Translations under genes and position numbers: made by a program
Shown here: piece after piece, positions 11,301 through 18,540 of the stretch
How positions within the stretch are numbered: position 1 is the stretch's first letter
Layout: each line of letters starts with the position of its first letter
Notes under the pieces: model-generated
The model's database searches: none
Told to the model about the DNA's origin: nothing
The model's input: the letters and a program-made list of their open reading frames with translations, nothing else
From: Aporrectodea caliginosa
Taxonomy: Eukaryota; Annelida; Clitellata; Crassiclitellata; Lumbricidae
Assembly (NCBI GenBank): GCA_020284085.1
Contig: JACEVL010000035.1
Span: 146,501 to 210,500 of the forward strand
Reading direction: 5' to 3'
DNA: 64,000 bases

Positions 11301-14300
11301 GGTAATCTATTCAGAAGCACTCCCAACTCAAACCCAGCTAAAGAGAACACTCCTAAGATTGGCATAAAACGTGGTTGCAAGGGCAGTGGGCACCAAGCGA
11401 AGAGCCACAGGAAGCCCATTCAACAGATAGAAACCAATCGGCAACCTTGTGCCATGGTAGCCAATTGGTTAGAGAGGTCGCCTTGTAACGCGGAGGCTGC
11501 GGGTTTGATCCTCCTCCCCTGAAACGGTTACTGTGTAGGGACCTTGAGCAAGTCCTTAACTCACAATTATTGTTAAGTGCCCGGAGTAATCTGCTAAAAA
11601 ATACTTATTACCCATTTTATAAAACATCTCAGATACCTACTTTAATTCAGACTGGAATACAACAGTACTTGCATGGTACTCATCAGAGAAGTGCTTGCAT
11701 GGTATTTACAACAGCAATACTTGCATGGTACTTACTAGAGCAGTACTTCCAATTGCAACATAATAAGTATGTTCCAGTAGGTATGTCTGCACGTTTGTAT
11801 ACGTATTTGCAAACGAGTCTGTCTGTTTATATAGCACCAGTATATTACAAGAACGTGAGTATGAAACAGCCCCCCCTCCATGAGACGAACCATGTGGGCT
11901 TGCCTGGCCTCCTCGATATAGTGCGTTGTGATGATGACGGTCGTGTGACTAGATTGGGAGATTGTCAATAGATGATCCCAAATCCTGAAATGAAGCATCC
12001 ATCCATTCAATCATTTACATCACGAATGTAAGAAGATGAGCAAATTTTCAGTTAAGCATACTATATCCAAAAGGTATATGTCAGGGGCTCCAAAACTAGG
12101 GTGCGTGCACTCCCAGGGGGTGCCGCGTGCGACATGTCATTTCAGGGGGTGCGACAAGAGAGAAAGTAAGAATTATAAGAACGCATTGATAAATACATTA
12201 AAAAATTTTGAGCTGTCATAGGATAAGTATGGGTAAGACCATAAGATTTGAGGTTTATTTTCATGTAACACTGTATGCTTGTAAGGCTAGCCTAAGGCTT
12301 GTTAGCACTAAGCACAAGTTTCAGTAGTAACAATTTCGTGTATGCGTCTTCAAATGTGATAATACTTTTGCAGGGGGTGCGAACATTGGTCAAACATTAC
12401 CCAGGGGTGCGGGGCATAGAAAAGTTTGGGAACCCTTGGTATATGTGATGCAGTTTGGCGTGAAAAATTCTGAACATTGTGCTATTGTTAAGAACCAAAT
12501 AGTATGGACTTAACATTATGGTTTTCATGGTACCTCAATGACTTAACAGTGTTTTAATTATGCCTCCGGGAATCTGAGCCAGTCCCAAGCTGGAAGAAAG
12601 GAGGAGGGCGACGATAAAATTCTCTGTTTTGTTACGACAAAAAATTCAGCCACTACCCTACCTGTGGTAGTGTCAGTCCCAAACCTGGAGAAAGGAGGAG
12701 GGCGACGCTAATCATCTATGCTTTGTAATTGTAATTGTAATTACGACAATTTATATATGCTGTGTTATGAGAAAAAACTAGAAGAAGAGCCACCACTTCC
12801 CTACCTGTGGTAGCGCCAGTCCCAAACCTGGAGAAAGGAGGAGGGCGATGCTAATCATCTATGTCATGACATAGTGTGACTAGTGTCATTAGACAGCAAC
12901 TAATTCACTATTTGCTCACCTCAGTCGTAGGACTGGATCGACTCCTACAGTCGGCTCATCCAAGATCAGGATCTCTGGTTCATGAAGAAGAGCGATCGCA
13001 AACGATGTACGTCTTTGCTGTCCGCCACTGCAACGACAAAAACAAGGATAGAAAACACCATCAACAAATAAATTCTTGAAACGACCTTCGATCATGTATG
13101 TAACTCTGTATTGCAACGGAGGTGTACGGTCACCACCGCCTTTCCCTGTGCTGAAATACGTTTTGTAACATTACAGCATTATGCTGTAATCATAAATTCT
13201 ATATTTCTAAAGTGCTACTTGTGTAGGGGCGCGGTGGTGTAGGGGTATGTTCGGTGCCTTACAGCCGGAGGTTGCGGGTTCGAATCCACCTCAAGCCGTC
13301 GCGTAGGGACCCTGGGCAAGTCCTTCACTCGCAATTGCTCATGCGCTTCGGCGTGAAACTCCGATTCAGTGTCCGCGCTGTAGTCGGGAGCGCCTCTGAG
13401 TAGAAATCTTGAAGGGGCGCTATAACAAGTGCTCATACATACATACGTACATACATACATACATACATACTTGAAAGCCAAGCGCAGGACACCAGTTTAT
13501 TCATGAGCGCTGTCGTGTAAGAGGGGTTGTCGAAAGGGTAGTCAGAAGGAGGTCCGAGTCTCACATAGAAGAAGAGCAGAGTCCTTGAACTAGCCTGAGA
13601 GACAGCCATGTATAATGAAGTGTTTTTGTCAGATAATTAAAAGGCTCTGTATTATAAGGAAATTATCACCCTGTCTGCACTGATTTGACTAAGCAAGGGA
13701 TGGAGTTGTCGGGGGTGGGGGAGGATTGGGAGGGCTTAACCCCCAATTCATTTTCAACCCCTCCAGTTAACATTTTAAACAAGAACGCTTTATAATTAAT
13801 GTTTAATTTCATGTAAACCAAAGTGTGGTTATGCAGTTGGATATATAAATTTATAGATACAATACAATACAATACAATACAATAAAGAATATACTTCCTT
13901 AGTAACTTTATCCACAGCTGCACACATGCCAGGCCACGTATTCAACGGAAGAGATAATGCATCGAACATTAATTATTAATTAATTATAAACATTAATTAA
14001 TCAACGTTAATTATCGACTTAATGGAGAAGTCAGAGACCTGAGCTCGCGAATGATTCTTTCCTTTTCCGGAAGATTGAGGAACTGGATGAGAAATGACGT
14101 TCTACTATTTATAGCATCCGACGTCATCCTGTTTATTCGACCGAAGTAATTCAGAGTCTCCTCAACGGTGAACCTATCGTACAGAGCCAGTTCCTACAAA
14201 GAAGAAGACAAAGAAGAGTTTCTGTAGAAGCAAGTAAACAATGTTTGCATGTGTTTACGAAGAAACTTAATATAGAGCGTTTAAAGTATTCTGCAAGAGA

Positions 14301-16251
14301 AGCCATGTTATGTATATATGAAGTAACTTAATATACAGTGTGTTTTAAGTATATAGCAAGATAAGTTCATATATACATAACATATTTTAATGTTTGTTTA
14401 TTAATTCAAACTGACAAGTATGCAGTAATATAGTAGTAACAGATGATAACAAGTTTAACAGGAGTCGAATATAACTGTATGGCAGCATGCAAGGTGCCCA
14501 TCTGTCCTACTGCTCATTTTACAGTCTAGGGAGTTTATGGCTGAGTCAACCTTATGGGGCTGGCGGGTATCGAACCCGCATCCTTCTGATCTTCATGCCA
14601 GCTTTACATAACAATCGCCAGTTTTCCTACAATTCCACAGTTGAACTTCCAACATACCTGGGGCATGTAGCCGACCAGCTTTCCCGGAACATTATGCCCC
14701 ACTGTTCCAGGTGGCTTACGAAGCGTGATCAAGTCACCGTCGTCGATTTTCAGTCGCCCTACGATGCATCGAAGAAGGGTAGTCTTGCCACACCCACTTG
14801 GTCCGAGCAGACCGTAGCTACAATTATAAACAAGATAATTATTACCATCAACATCATCATCATCTCCATCATCATCATTCAGAAAAAGTCCATAAGACTA
14901 ATCACAAAATCTGCTGTTAATTCCCATACGAAACCTCTGTATCTTAATTTTAATCGTTTAAAATATATCCCAAATTAAGTTTATTCAAACTGGTGTGTTT
15001 ATGTACCAGTACATATGGTAGAAATCTCCTCCCTCCTGCTTTTCTTTCCTATTTTTTTATATTTGATGATCTTTGTACACCAAAATGCGGTTAGCAGTTG
15101 GTTTTTCAATAAAGGATATAATTTCAATTACTTACTTACTTACTTCAGCACATTTATGCCTATCAATGACACTAGAAGCAATAGAGAATACTCATGCATC
15201 TTTGCATGAACCAACTCACGTAAGTTCTCAATCAAATACCAATGTCCTCTTGTTTGGAATAACCTTCCTTGGGTCATTCGTGAGGCTAAGAGCTTCGTTC
15301 ATTTTAAACACCTGATCTGTGCGCACGCAATGAATATTATTATGTAGTTCTTAGTTCTGAATCTCATTGTTTTGACTGCCTGTTATTCAATGTAAAGTGT
15401 ACTGATACTGCCTGATACAATTATAAGGCTGTAAAGCTTGTTCTTCCCTGTTGCTTTAATGGTCTCATGACAGTGCTTAGTTTTGTTAGTACTTGATTTT
15501 TGGTTCTTTCTGTTTTTGTTTCATTTTCTTGATTTAGTTGAGTAGGGATGGAATTCCCCTACCGTCCATTTAGTTATCGAAAATAACTTGCAAGTTTTGC
15601 TATACATTTAATGAAATTAGGCCCCTATTCAGCTGGACTTTCTCCCTTCGGGTGTGCCTTTTGCTCCCTCATACCATCTCTTCATAGCTAAACTTTTCTA
15701 ATCATCTATACTATGTGTGTGAAATATGTTTAACTGTTGTTTCCTGTTATTAATTTTTTTCTGGGAACAATAAAATTGAATTGAAATTGAAATCATCACC
15801 ATCTACATCATCATTATTATCATAGTTATCATCATCAACATCATTATTATTTAAAATTGGTCTTGATCGCCGGAGTTGAACTGGAAGCGCCTCTGAGTAG
15901 GTTACCTTGGAGGGATGCTATACAAGTCCTCTGAATGACCATTATTATTAACTGTAATATTATAATCATAATCATCATTATTAGCTGTATTATCATTATT
16001 ATTATTAACTATATCATCATCATCATCTTTAATATTATAATCATCATCATTATTATTATCTCTATCATCATCATCAATCATCATCATCATCGTTTTCATT
16101 ATCATCATCATCATTATTAGTTATTATTATCAATATTATTACATATTTATTAATCGCCACTATCTAATGACATTTTCGCAATTACTATTGCAAAGGTGTG
16201 ATAAATTACTTCAAACTTTCATAATAATAGTAATAGTAGTGGTAACAATGG

Positions 16252-16326
<75 letters not shown>

Positions 16327-16540
16327 CAATAATAATATAAAAATAACATTAATAATAATATTAATAATGATATTAATAATAATAATGTGGCCTTTAGGGG
16401 TACTTTCAACAACCTCAACCTAGATGAATAGGCCCATACCAAACAATTCTGCGTTTTAAATAATGTTGAAGTACCTGAGGGATTCTTTTTACCATAAAAA
16501 TAATAATAATAAAATAATAACAACATTAATAATAACAATA

Positions 16541-16604
<64 letters not shown>

Positions 16605-17880
16605 GGATTTAGTAATAATAGTAATAGATTGGAGCTACTAGGATATGTGAAGTCACATATGCTTTGAAATTGATCATACATTGGTCATACAAAAACCATT
16701 CACTACCAGGATATCACATCCCTTTCTGTTTTGCCTCAGCAGCATATTTGCCATTTGTTTCGTTTTATAACTTGTGCTTAATAACTGCAAGAGTTCGTGC
16801 CAAAAGGGAAAGCATACGATCCCAGATAGACTTAGCATCTATCACCCTAAATTAGACCCCATTATAATAATAATAGAAACAGGGGCACAGCCAGAACAAA
16901 AATTTCGGAGGGGGTTTTAAGTTTTCGGGGATTTCCATTGGAAATACTGGGTTTTTGTGCATTTTTAGTTTTTAATAACAGTAATGCATTTATTTTTAGG
17001 GTTTGAACCCGTAAAACCGCCCATGAATAGTAAGTAATAATAATAAAAGTAATAAAAATAATAATTATAATAATATTTGTGTATTAATTCAAACCAACAA
17101 GTATGCAGGAAGATCACATAATATAGTAGTAACAGATGATAACAAGTTCAACGGGCGTCGAATTTAATTGTATGGCAACCTTAACATAACATAACATAAC
17201 ATAACATGTTTATTTGGTAACCAACTTAGTACATGTCGTAATCACATCACGTTTTTACAAGTTATGTCGGTTTACACAGGAGACCCAAAAGGGGCCGAAG
17301 GTCCCGCTAGCCAGGGCCACCTGAGACAATTAAGTTGGAAAGATGTATCACGGCCAACTAAGTGAAGTAAGAGACTAAGTAATAAATTCTTAACTATCAT
17401 AGAACTAAACAGAAATAAAAGAACAAAGGTAAGGAAACAAAGTACATTGCCAAGACATAACGAACAAAAACCAGTGCGCACTCCCAGATTTAGGCGATTT
17501 GGTAGTAGATTCCCAAGGGTGTTTAGTCTGCTGTATAAGAATGTAGATGAACGTGGGTTGAAAGCTCCCGTTTAAATAGCTGTAGAGAGGGCAGTGAGCG
17601 AATACCAGGAGGGATACAGTTCCAGATCCTTCAAGGCAACCATCTGTCCTACTGTTAATTTCAGTCGCCCCCTATGGAGTTGGAGGCTGAGTCAACATCA
17701 TGGGGCTAGCAGGTATCAAACCCGCATCCTTCTGATCTTTGTGCCAGCATGTTGCCATTCAACCATCTTCCCACCCCAAATATCCAGATCAGGGACCTTG
17801 AGCAAGTTTTCCTTCACTCACAATTTCTCAGTGCCATCGACTGAAGCTTGACCATTAGATAGTGGCGCTTAATAAATGCA

Positions 17881-17920
<40 letters not shown>

Positions 17921-17977
17921 TTGCAAATAATATTAATAATAATAAATGCAAATAATAATAATAATAAATTCAAATAA

Positions 17978-18018
<41 letters not shown>

Positions 18019-18021
18019 GCA

Positions 18022-18052
<31 letters not shown>

Positions 18053-18247
18053 TACAATAATAATAATAATAATATATAACTAAATAAATAAATAGAAATT
18101 GTTACATTGATCCGCTTGGAACTGTCATGTTGATCCCATTTAAGATGACGGTTCGACTCTTTCCGCGGCCGTAACTCTTGACAACCTGAGTCACCTGGAC
18201 TGCATTGTAACGCGCCACGTCCGTAAAACTCATGGTCTCCCAAGAAC
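1..18247 (-). CDS. ABCG20/23-like (ABCH-type) half ABC transporter, 3' end outside window
   Basis: An ATP-driven membrane exporter of the invertebrate 'ABC transporter G family member 20/23' or ABCH type; the substrate cannot be told. Exons on the minus strand, in order: 18106-18247 (ATG at 18233), 14658-14817, 14039-14193, 12920-13027, 11891-11984, 11031-11105, 8818-8940, 7661-7736, 7011-7110, 5840-6017, 4974-5151, probably 4235-4354, 2042-2112, 1200-1288, 1-100. Acceptors are AG and donors GT, except a GC donor at 1199. Phases agree at every junction except around the exon at 4235-4354. The ATPase comes first (Walker A, Q-loop, signature, Walker B, H-loop), then the ABC2-type membrane half, as in ABCG/ABCH proteins. 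The family is recognised from remembered insect sequences such as the run [17 protein letters not shown]. The codons upstream of ATG 18233 stay open to an acceptor at 18248, so an earlier start in another exon is possible. Confidence 0.92.
400..815 (+). mobile_element. LINE 3' fragment with AAT tail
   Basis: A plus-strand frame reads [20 protein letters not shown] then [11 protein letters not shown], the 'LHWLPxxxRIxFKIL ... APSYL' segment of CR1/L2-type reverse-transcriptase proteins. A shifted frame has [13 protein letters not shown], the usual C-terminus. It ends at an AAT array (762-815). Confidence 0.78.
760..815. repeat. AAT microsatellite
   Basis: About 17 perfect AAT units; the tail of the LINE fragment at 400-760. 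Confidence 0.95.
798..1060 (-). repeat. SINE-4 copy
   Basis: The plus strand shows the complement: ctttattgaagcgcctgaca, caattcacaagaacacaaat, acagacagcctgcaatacac, agcctacaaagcatgtccg, gggactcgatctcggtacct and gttatccaatgcg. On the minus strand gatcgagtccc is a tRNA-like box B. Confidence 0.82.
1200..1288 (-). CDS. ABC transporter exon 14: membrane helix; GC donor
   Basis: Reads [20 protein letters not shown] then [10 protein letters not shown], matching the FFLAxxLTxxxxxxER-x-G-LLDRSxVAG segment. The only donor that keeps phase with the next exon is GCAAGT at 1199-1194. The intron is therefore a GC-AG intron. Confidence 0.9.
1515..1765 (+). repeat. SINE-4 copy, opposite orientation to the one at 798-1060
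   Basis: gagatcgagtcccataggcg gacatgctttg, gccgtgtattgcaggctatc, gtcatttgtgttcttgtaaa, aaccggattgtttcaatcaa gaat, then ATT tail. It forms an inverted pair with 798-1060, which could fold out. Confidence 0.82.
2042..2112 (-). CDS. ABC transporter exon 13
   Basis: A 71-nt exon after gttttcag reading [20 protein letters not shown] and VMIS. The run EDPxYGxxHPSFTxFxAPG is highly conserved in this family. It ends in phase 2 at GTATGC, and TC plus G makes the serine joined to exon 14. Confidence 0.93.
2335..2520 (-). repeat. SINE-4, partial
   Basis: caatccggttgacaaaccgc, caattcacaagaacacaaat, gacagcttgcaatacacggc, catgtctatggg, then replaced by SINE-2. Confidence 0.78.
2515..2660 (+). repeat. SINE-2, 3' part
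   Basis: gagacggcaagggagaggac tggc, catatgccgaggctaagaaa, ccccagggctagctagctta agg. It is joined to a SINE-4 piece at its left. Confidence 0.75.
2636..3868. repeat. Tandem segmental duplication, about 550 and 640 bp
   Basis: 2636-3188 and 3232-3868 carry the same blocks in the same order: ctgctcttttct; aatcctgagcaaagtcgagc gttcacaacaactgactc; gacagtgatgggtaattaag; gacgtcagaatacaaa; ctaccaagctaattaattag ctgcagaccatc; gcaacactcatattagttgg. It lies in the ABC transporter intron between exons 12 and 13. Only the left copy holds the exon 13 fragment. Confidence 0.88.
2881..2922 (-). pseudogene. Fragment copied from ABC transporter exon 13
   Basis: Plus-strand 2881-2922 (ttcgtgaaacttggatgtag, then atccgtagatcgga) matches 2068-2105 inside exon 13 with a few changes. 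It has lost both splice sites and lies inside the left copy of a tandem duplication. The right copy lacks it. Confidence 0.75.
4235..4354 (-). CDS. Probable ABC transporter exon 12
   Basis: After ctgcag at 4355-4360 the minus strand is open and reads [20 protein letters not shown], then PASAEIPDP. It resembles the amphipathic stretch before LEDPIYG in this family. Ending at 4235 (GTGCAA) gives phase 0 into the next exon; ending at 4261 (GTTTCC) does not. The phase from exon 11 does not fit, so a small exon between them is missing from this model. Confidence 0.5.
4590..4772 (-). pseudogene. Decayed duplicate of ABC transporter exon 11
   Basis: Nearly the whole of exon 11 (4974-5151) is repeated here in the same orientation, including the cctgtacag acceptor and the TACCTCGACATG end. 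One base is lost near the start, so the frame shifts at once. The restored reading would also meet a TAG where exon 11 has GAG. It cannot be a working alternative exon. Confidence 0.85.
4974..5151 (-). CDS. ABC transporter exon 11: extracellular loop
   Basis: A 178-nt exon from ttgtacag to GTGAGT. It begins [20 protein letters not shown], continues [18 protein letters not shown] and ends HLYLDMT. The pattern 'A-x-x-A-x-x-G-x-x-x-G-x-I-x-x-xENFT ... LDM' matches the large extracellular loop of ABCH/ABCG23 proteins. A decayed second copy lies downstream at 4590-4772. Confidence 0.92.
5555..5745 (+). repeat. Minisatellite, about 23-bp unit
   Basis: About eight copies of ggtcttatcgagattacac or close variants. 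In the ABC transporter intron between exons 10 and 11. Confidence 0.88.
5840..6017 (-). CDS. ABC transporter exon 10: first membrane helix and start of extracellular loop
   Basis: Encodes [20 protein letters not shown], a membrane helix, then [15 protein letters not shown], which is diagnostic of the group (xGxxPxxLxxAIVNNE), and an extracellular cysteine-containing stretch. The acceptor cgtttcag at 6018 is the unit copied in the adjacent minisatellite. Donor GTGTAG. Confidence 0.94.
6002..6245 (-). repeat. Minisatellite made of the exon 10 splice-acceptor region
   Basis: Five units of about 37-51 bp, each beginning (plus strand) gcaactgaaacaggaggatgc and carrying tgaaacgtttaca or a variant. 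The same order occurs at the real intron-exon boundary at 6000-6030. On the minus strand each unit offers cgtttcag or tttcag followed by exon-like sequence. The array runs into a SINE-3 fragment at 6245. Confidence 0.88.
6450..6610 (-). pseudogene. Decayed partial duplicate of ABC transporter exon 10
   Basis: On the plus strand 6461-6528 repeats 5838-5905 almost base for base (cctgaatgatgatacgagaa, then the run ending aacgaa). 6568-6605 repeats 5959-5996 (tgcacaggcagaagagag, gccggcagaag). The middle of the exon is replaced by unrelated bases, and on the minus strand the frame shifts after [14 protein letters not shown] remnant of a second exon 10 upstream of the working one. Confidence 0.82.
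7011..7110 (-). CDS. ABC transporter exon 9: pre-membrane helix
   Basis: Starts after tttctacag at 7111-7119 and joins in phase to exon 8. It contains [20 protein letters not shown], equivalent to the W-x-x-x-x-A-L-x-x-KN-x-x-R segment before the first membrane helix in this family. It ends in phase 2 at GTAGGT, and its last two bases complete a valine with exon 10. Confidence 0.86.
7395..7565 (-). repeat. SINE-4, partial
   Basis: aacaatccggttgacaaccg, gcaattgaaacaattcatta agaac, then gcctgcataacacaaagcac gtcc. Confidence 0.72.
7661..7736 (-). CDS. ABC transporter exon 8: cytoplasmic linker
   Basis: A 76-nt exon (acceptor gcttttag, donor GTATCA) encoding [15 protein letters not shown] and on to KVNWNQ. 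The linker is poorly conserved, so the exon rests on splice signals and on correct phase with both neighbours. Confidence 0.75.
8530..8665 (-). repeat. Repeat family A copy
   Basis: cggacctccttcggactact, gcagcgctcgtgaataagct, ggtgccctgcgcttggcttt cgagtggcgctttagaagtt, then tggagattacgattacgatt. Other copies: 13475-13590, 39045-39110, 50490-50560, 51180-51310, 53735-53930, 58015-58140 and a scrap at 4383-4425. Confidence 0.78.
8818..8940 (-). CDS. ABC transporter exon 7: end of ATPase domain and start of linker
   Basis: A 123-nt, phase 0-0 exon that starts [13 protein letters not shown], the usual last helix of the ATPase domain (LEDVFLxLC), then a polar linker ending in VVV at donor GTATGA. 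The intron before it holds a complete hAT element (9830-10987). Confidence 0.92.
9050..9320 (-). repeat. SINE-3 copy
   Basis: On the complement the family runs: tRNA-like head with ggttcgataccc, 'tgagcagtaggacgtgatgg gc', 'tggagtcgaatttaactg', 'aacttgttatcatctg' and a 3' end near an AATAAT tail. Here: aaaccgacacaccatagtat, ggagtcgaatgtaagccatg caagg, catctggcgaatgaaag, gtgctgatcttctgctcttc. Confidence 0.78.
9540..9745 (+). repeat. Minisatellite, about 21-bp unit
   Basis: About ten units of atcttctggatactgaccct with variants. In the ABC transporter intron between exons 6 and 7. Confidence 0.9.
9830..10987. mobile_element. hAT (Charlie-like) element with 8-bp target duplication, invaded by a LINE
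   Basis: Inverted ends CAGGGGTGGGCAAACTA (left) and its complement ending at 10987 (AGTTTGCCCACCCCTG). The target duplication is aattagat at 9822-9829 and 10988-10995, exact. A transposase scrap [15 protein letters not shown] at 10058-10103 matches the C-terminal 'MNLNKSKxRSxLxDxxL' segment of Charlie/GTF2IRD2-type hAT transposases. It lies in the ABC transporter intron between exons 6 and 7. Confidence 0.95.
10125..10768 (+). mobile_element. 5'-truncated CR1/Jockey-like LINE inside the hAT element
   Basis: Plus-strand reading starts [20 protein letters not shown], close to SRDCYYQLRQLRTVARSLTA of the LINE at 55435-56510. It continues through LHWLP and [20 protein letters not shown] to [12 protein letters not shown]. 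The frame is broken by stops and shifts. The 3' end is gagtaggtttgttgaagagg, tgctatataagtgcc and a GAATGAAT tail at 10745-10765. Confidence 0.9.
11031..11105 (-). CDS. ABC transporter exon 6: end of ATPase domain
   Basis: A 75-nt exon between TTGTAG and GTAAGT that reads [20 protein letters not shown]. This is the conserved LMRxGxLLAExxPxxLL segment following the H-loop. Phase 0 at both ends. Confidence 0.93.
11262..11445 (-). mobile_element. CR1-like LINE 3' fragment
   Basis: attcattcattt tail, then ttatatagcgccttttcaag, ctattcagaagcactcccaa ctcaaacc and gcaagggcagtgggcacc, the complement of the family 3' end. Confidence 0.72.
11448..11590 (+). repeat. SINE-1 copy
   Basis: Head ccatggtagccaattggtta, gaggctgcgggtttgatcc, then gggaccttgagcaagtcctt aactcac. 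No tRNA gene: the body continues past the tRNA-like part. Confidence 0.82.
11891..11984 (-). CDS. ABC transporter exon 5: H-loop
   Basis: Reads [20 protein letters not shown] followed by [11 protein letters not shown]. The switch histidine of the H-loop is the H of TTHYIEEA. The acceptor is tttcag at 11985-11990 and the donor is GTTCGT at 11890. The donor is weak, but the in-phase join M|VGLMRNG to the next exon matches the family. Confidence 0.9.
12082..12438. mobile_element. Short hAT-type element (MITE) with 8-bp target duplication
   Basis: Ends CAGGGGCTCCAAAACTA and (complement of right end) CAAGGGTTCCCAAACTTT, with gtatatgt duplicated at 12074-12081 and 12439-12446. No coding content. 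It lies in the ABC transporter intron between exons 4 and 5. Confidence 0.92.
12565..12870 (+). repeat. Three tandem copies of a 'cagtcccaaacctggagaaa' module
   Basis: Copies at about 12580-12650, 12658-12720 and 12788-12860, each tacctgtggtagtgtcagtc, ccaaacctggagaaaggagg, agggcgacgctaat. Inverted relatives are at 49195-49290 and 49455-49540 (cgtcgccctcctcc, ggcttgggactggcactgcc). Not recognised as a known element. Confidence 0.75.
12920..13027 (-). CDS. ABC transporter exon 4: signature motif and Walker B
   Basis: Carries the ABC signature SGGQQRR (serine split across the junction) and Walker [14 protein letters not shown] with the catalytic glutamate. LSGGQQRR plus DEPTVGVDP is typical of the invertebrate ABCG20/23-ABCH group. 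Donor GTGAGC at 12919. Confidence 0.96.
13207..13470 (+). repeat. SINE-1, tRNA-derived head with LINE-like tail
   Basis: The head gcgcggtggtgtaggggtat with box B gggttcgaatcc is tRNA-like. The body is taggg-accctgggcaagtcctt and cactcgcaattgctca. The tail gggagcgcctctgagtag, cttgaaggggcgctata matches the 3' end of the CR1-like LINE at 10690-10740. It ends in ATAC repeats. Confidence 0.85.
13475..13590 (+). repeat. Repeat family A copy
   Basis: gaaagccaagcgcaggacac cagtttattcatgagcgctg, aaagggtagtcagaaggagg tccgagtc. Confidence 0.74.
14039..14193 (-). CDS. ABC transporter exon 3: alpha-helical subdomain
   Basis: Begins [20 protein letters not shown] and ends with [11 protein letters not shown] before donor GTCTCTG. 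In ABCG/ABCH proteins this block (y-x-x-FTVxETLxYFG) links the Q-loop to the signature motif. The exon is 155 nt and leaves AG, which combines with the T of the next exon to make the serine of SGGQQ. Confidence 0.94.
14385..14610 (-). repeat. SINE-3 copy
   Basis: attcaaactgacaagtatgc agta, caggagtcgaatataactgt atggcagcatgcaaggtgcc, gcgggtatcgaacccgcatc cttctgatcttcatgcc. The cgaacccgc piece is the tRNA-like box B on the other strand. It abuts ABC exon 2. Confidence 0.82.
14658..14817 (-). CDS. ABC transporter exon 2: Walker A and Q-loop
   Basis: Translates to [20 protein letters not shown] and on to KLVGYMPQ at the donor [15 protein letters not shown] is a canonical Walker A (P-loop) with the catalytic lysine, and YMPQ is the Q-loop. 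The 160 nt start with one base completing a codon and end in phase 0. Confidence 0.95.
16225..16330. repeat. AAT microsatellite
   Basis: Roughly 24 AAT units; a second long array lies at 16536-16605. The region 15800-16140 is ATC/ATT-rich. All are in the ABC intron between exons 1 and 2. Confidence 0.93.
16876..17032. mobile_element. Copy 1 of the aatttcggagggg MITE family
   Basis: Core aaaaatttcggagggggttt, ttccattggaaatac, taacagtaatgcatttattt and tttgaacccgtaaaaccgcc. The ends are worn. Lies in the ABC transporter intron between exons 1 and 2. Confidence 0.72.
17085..17775 (-). repeat. SINE-3 copy split by a LINE 3' end
   Basis: attcaaaccaacaagtatgc aggaa to tatggcaacc (17180); after the LINE it resumes ggcaaccatctgtcctactg and ends gcaggtatcaaacccgcatc cttctgatctt. 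The word ggcaacc flanks the insertion. Confidence 0.8.
17181..17632 (-). mobile_element. LINE 3' fragment inserted in SINE-3
   Basis: Begins with a ttaacataacataacataac array (its 3' tail on the minus strand) and is flanked by ggcaacc on both sides. The body has no long frame. The truncated-5', tailed-3' layout and the flanking duplication are those of target-primed reverse transcription. Confidence 0.72.
17788..17880 (+). repeat. SINE-1, 3' part with AAT tail
   Basis: gggaccttgagcaagt, cactcacaatttctcagtgc, gatagtggcgcttaataaat followed by the AAT microsatellite. Another 3' part is at 58690-58785. Confidence 0.75.
17878..18080. repeat. AAT microsatellite cluster next to ABC exon 1
   Basis: Interrupted AAT arrays (17880-17920, 17945-17968, 17980-18016, 18023-18075) end about 25 bp from the exon 1 donor. 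Confidence 0.92.
18106..18247 (-). CDS. ABC transporter exon 1: start and first ATPase strands
   Basis: The exon follows a good acceptor (ttttgttgcag) and ends at GTAACA. ATG at 18233 gives [20 protein letters not shown], then a turn and the strand [14 protein letters not shown], which in this family sits just before Walker A. The split last codon (AT plus C) joins exactly to the next exon. Confidence 0.85.
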
Positions 18248-18289
18248 CTGCAACAAAATTCAGAAATCACATCAGGTAAGATATGGTAT

Positions 18290-18540
18290 AATAATATTCT
18301 TTATTGAAATGTTCAATCCGGTTTACAAACGCAACGGTTACAGTGTACAGTTATGCAATTGAAACAATTCACAAGAACACAAATGACAGAAAACATAAAT
18401 CTTAACTACTAGCAGAACAGACAGCCTGCAATACACGGCGCTAATAGCAGCCTACAAAGCATGTCCGCCTACGGATCTCGAACTCGGTACATCTCGCTCT
18501 CTATGCCAGGGTGTTATCCAATGCGCTATTGGGCCCCCTG
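18290..18540 (-). repeat. SINE-4 copy upstream of the ABC transporter start
   Basis: tttattgaaatgttcaatcc ggtttac, caattcacaagaacacaaat, gcctacggatctcgaactcg, gttatccaatgcgctattgg gcc. Confidence 0.82.

Noticed and set aside
13227..13300. tRNA gene
   Set aside because: tRNA-like boxes are present, but the cloverleaf is degenerate and the sequence continues into a SINE body shared with other copies. The heads at 37424, 52083, 53650 and 61675 were rejected for the same reason.
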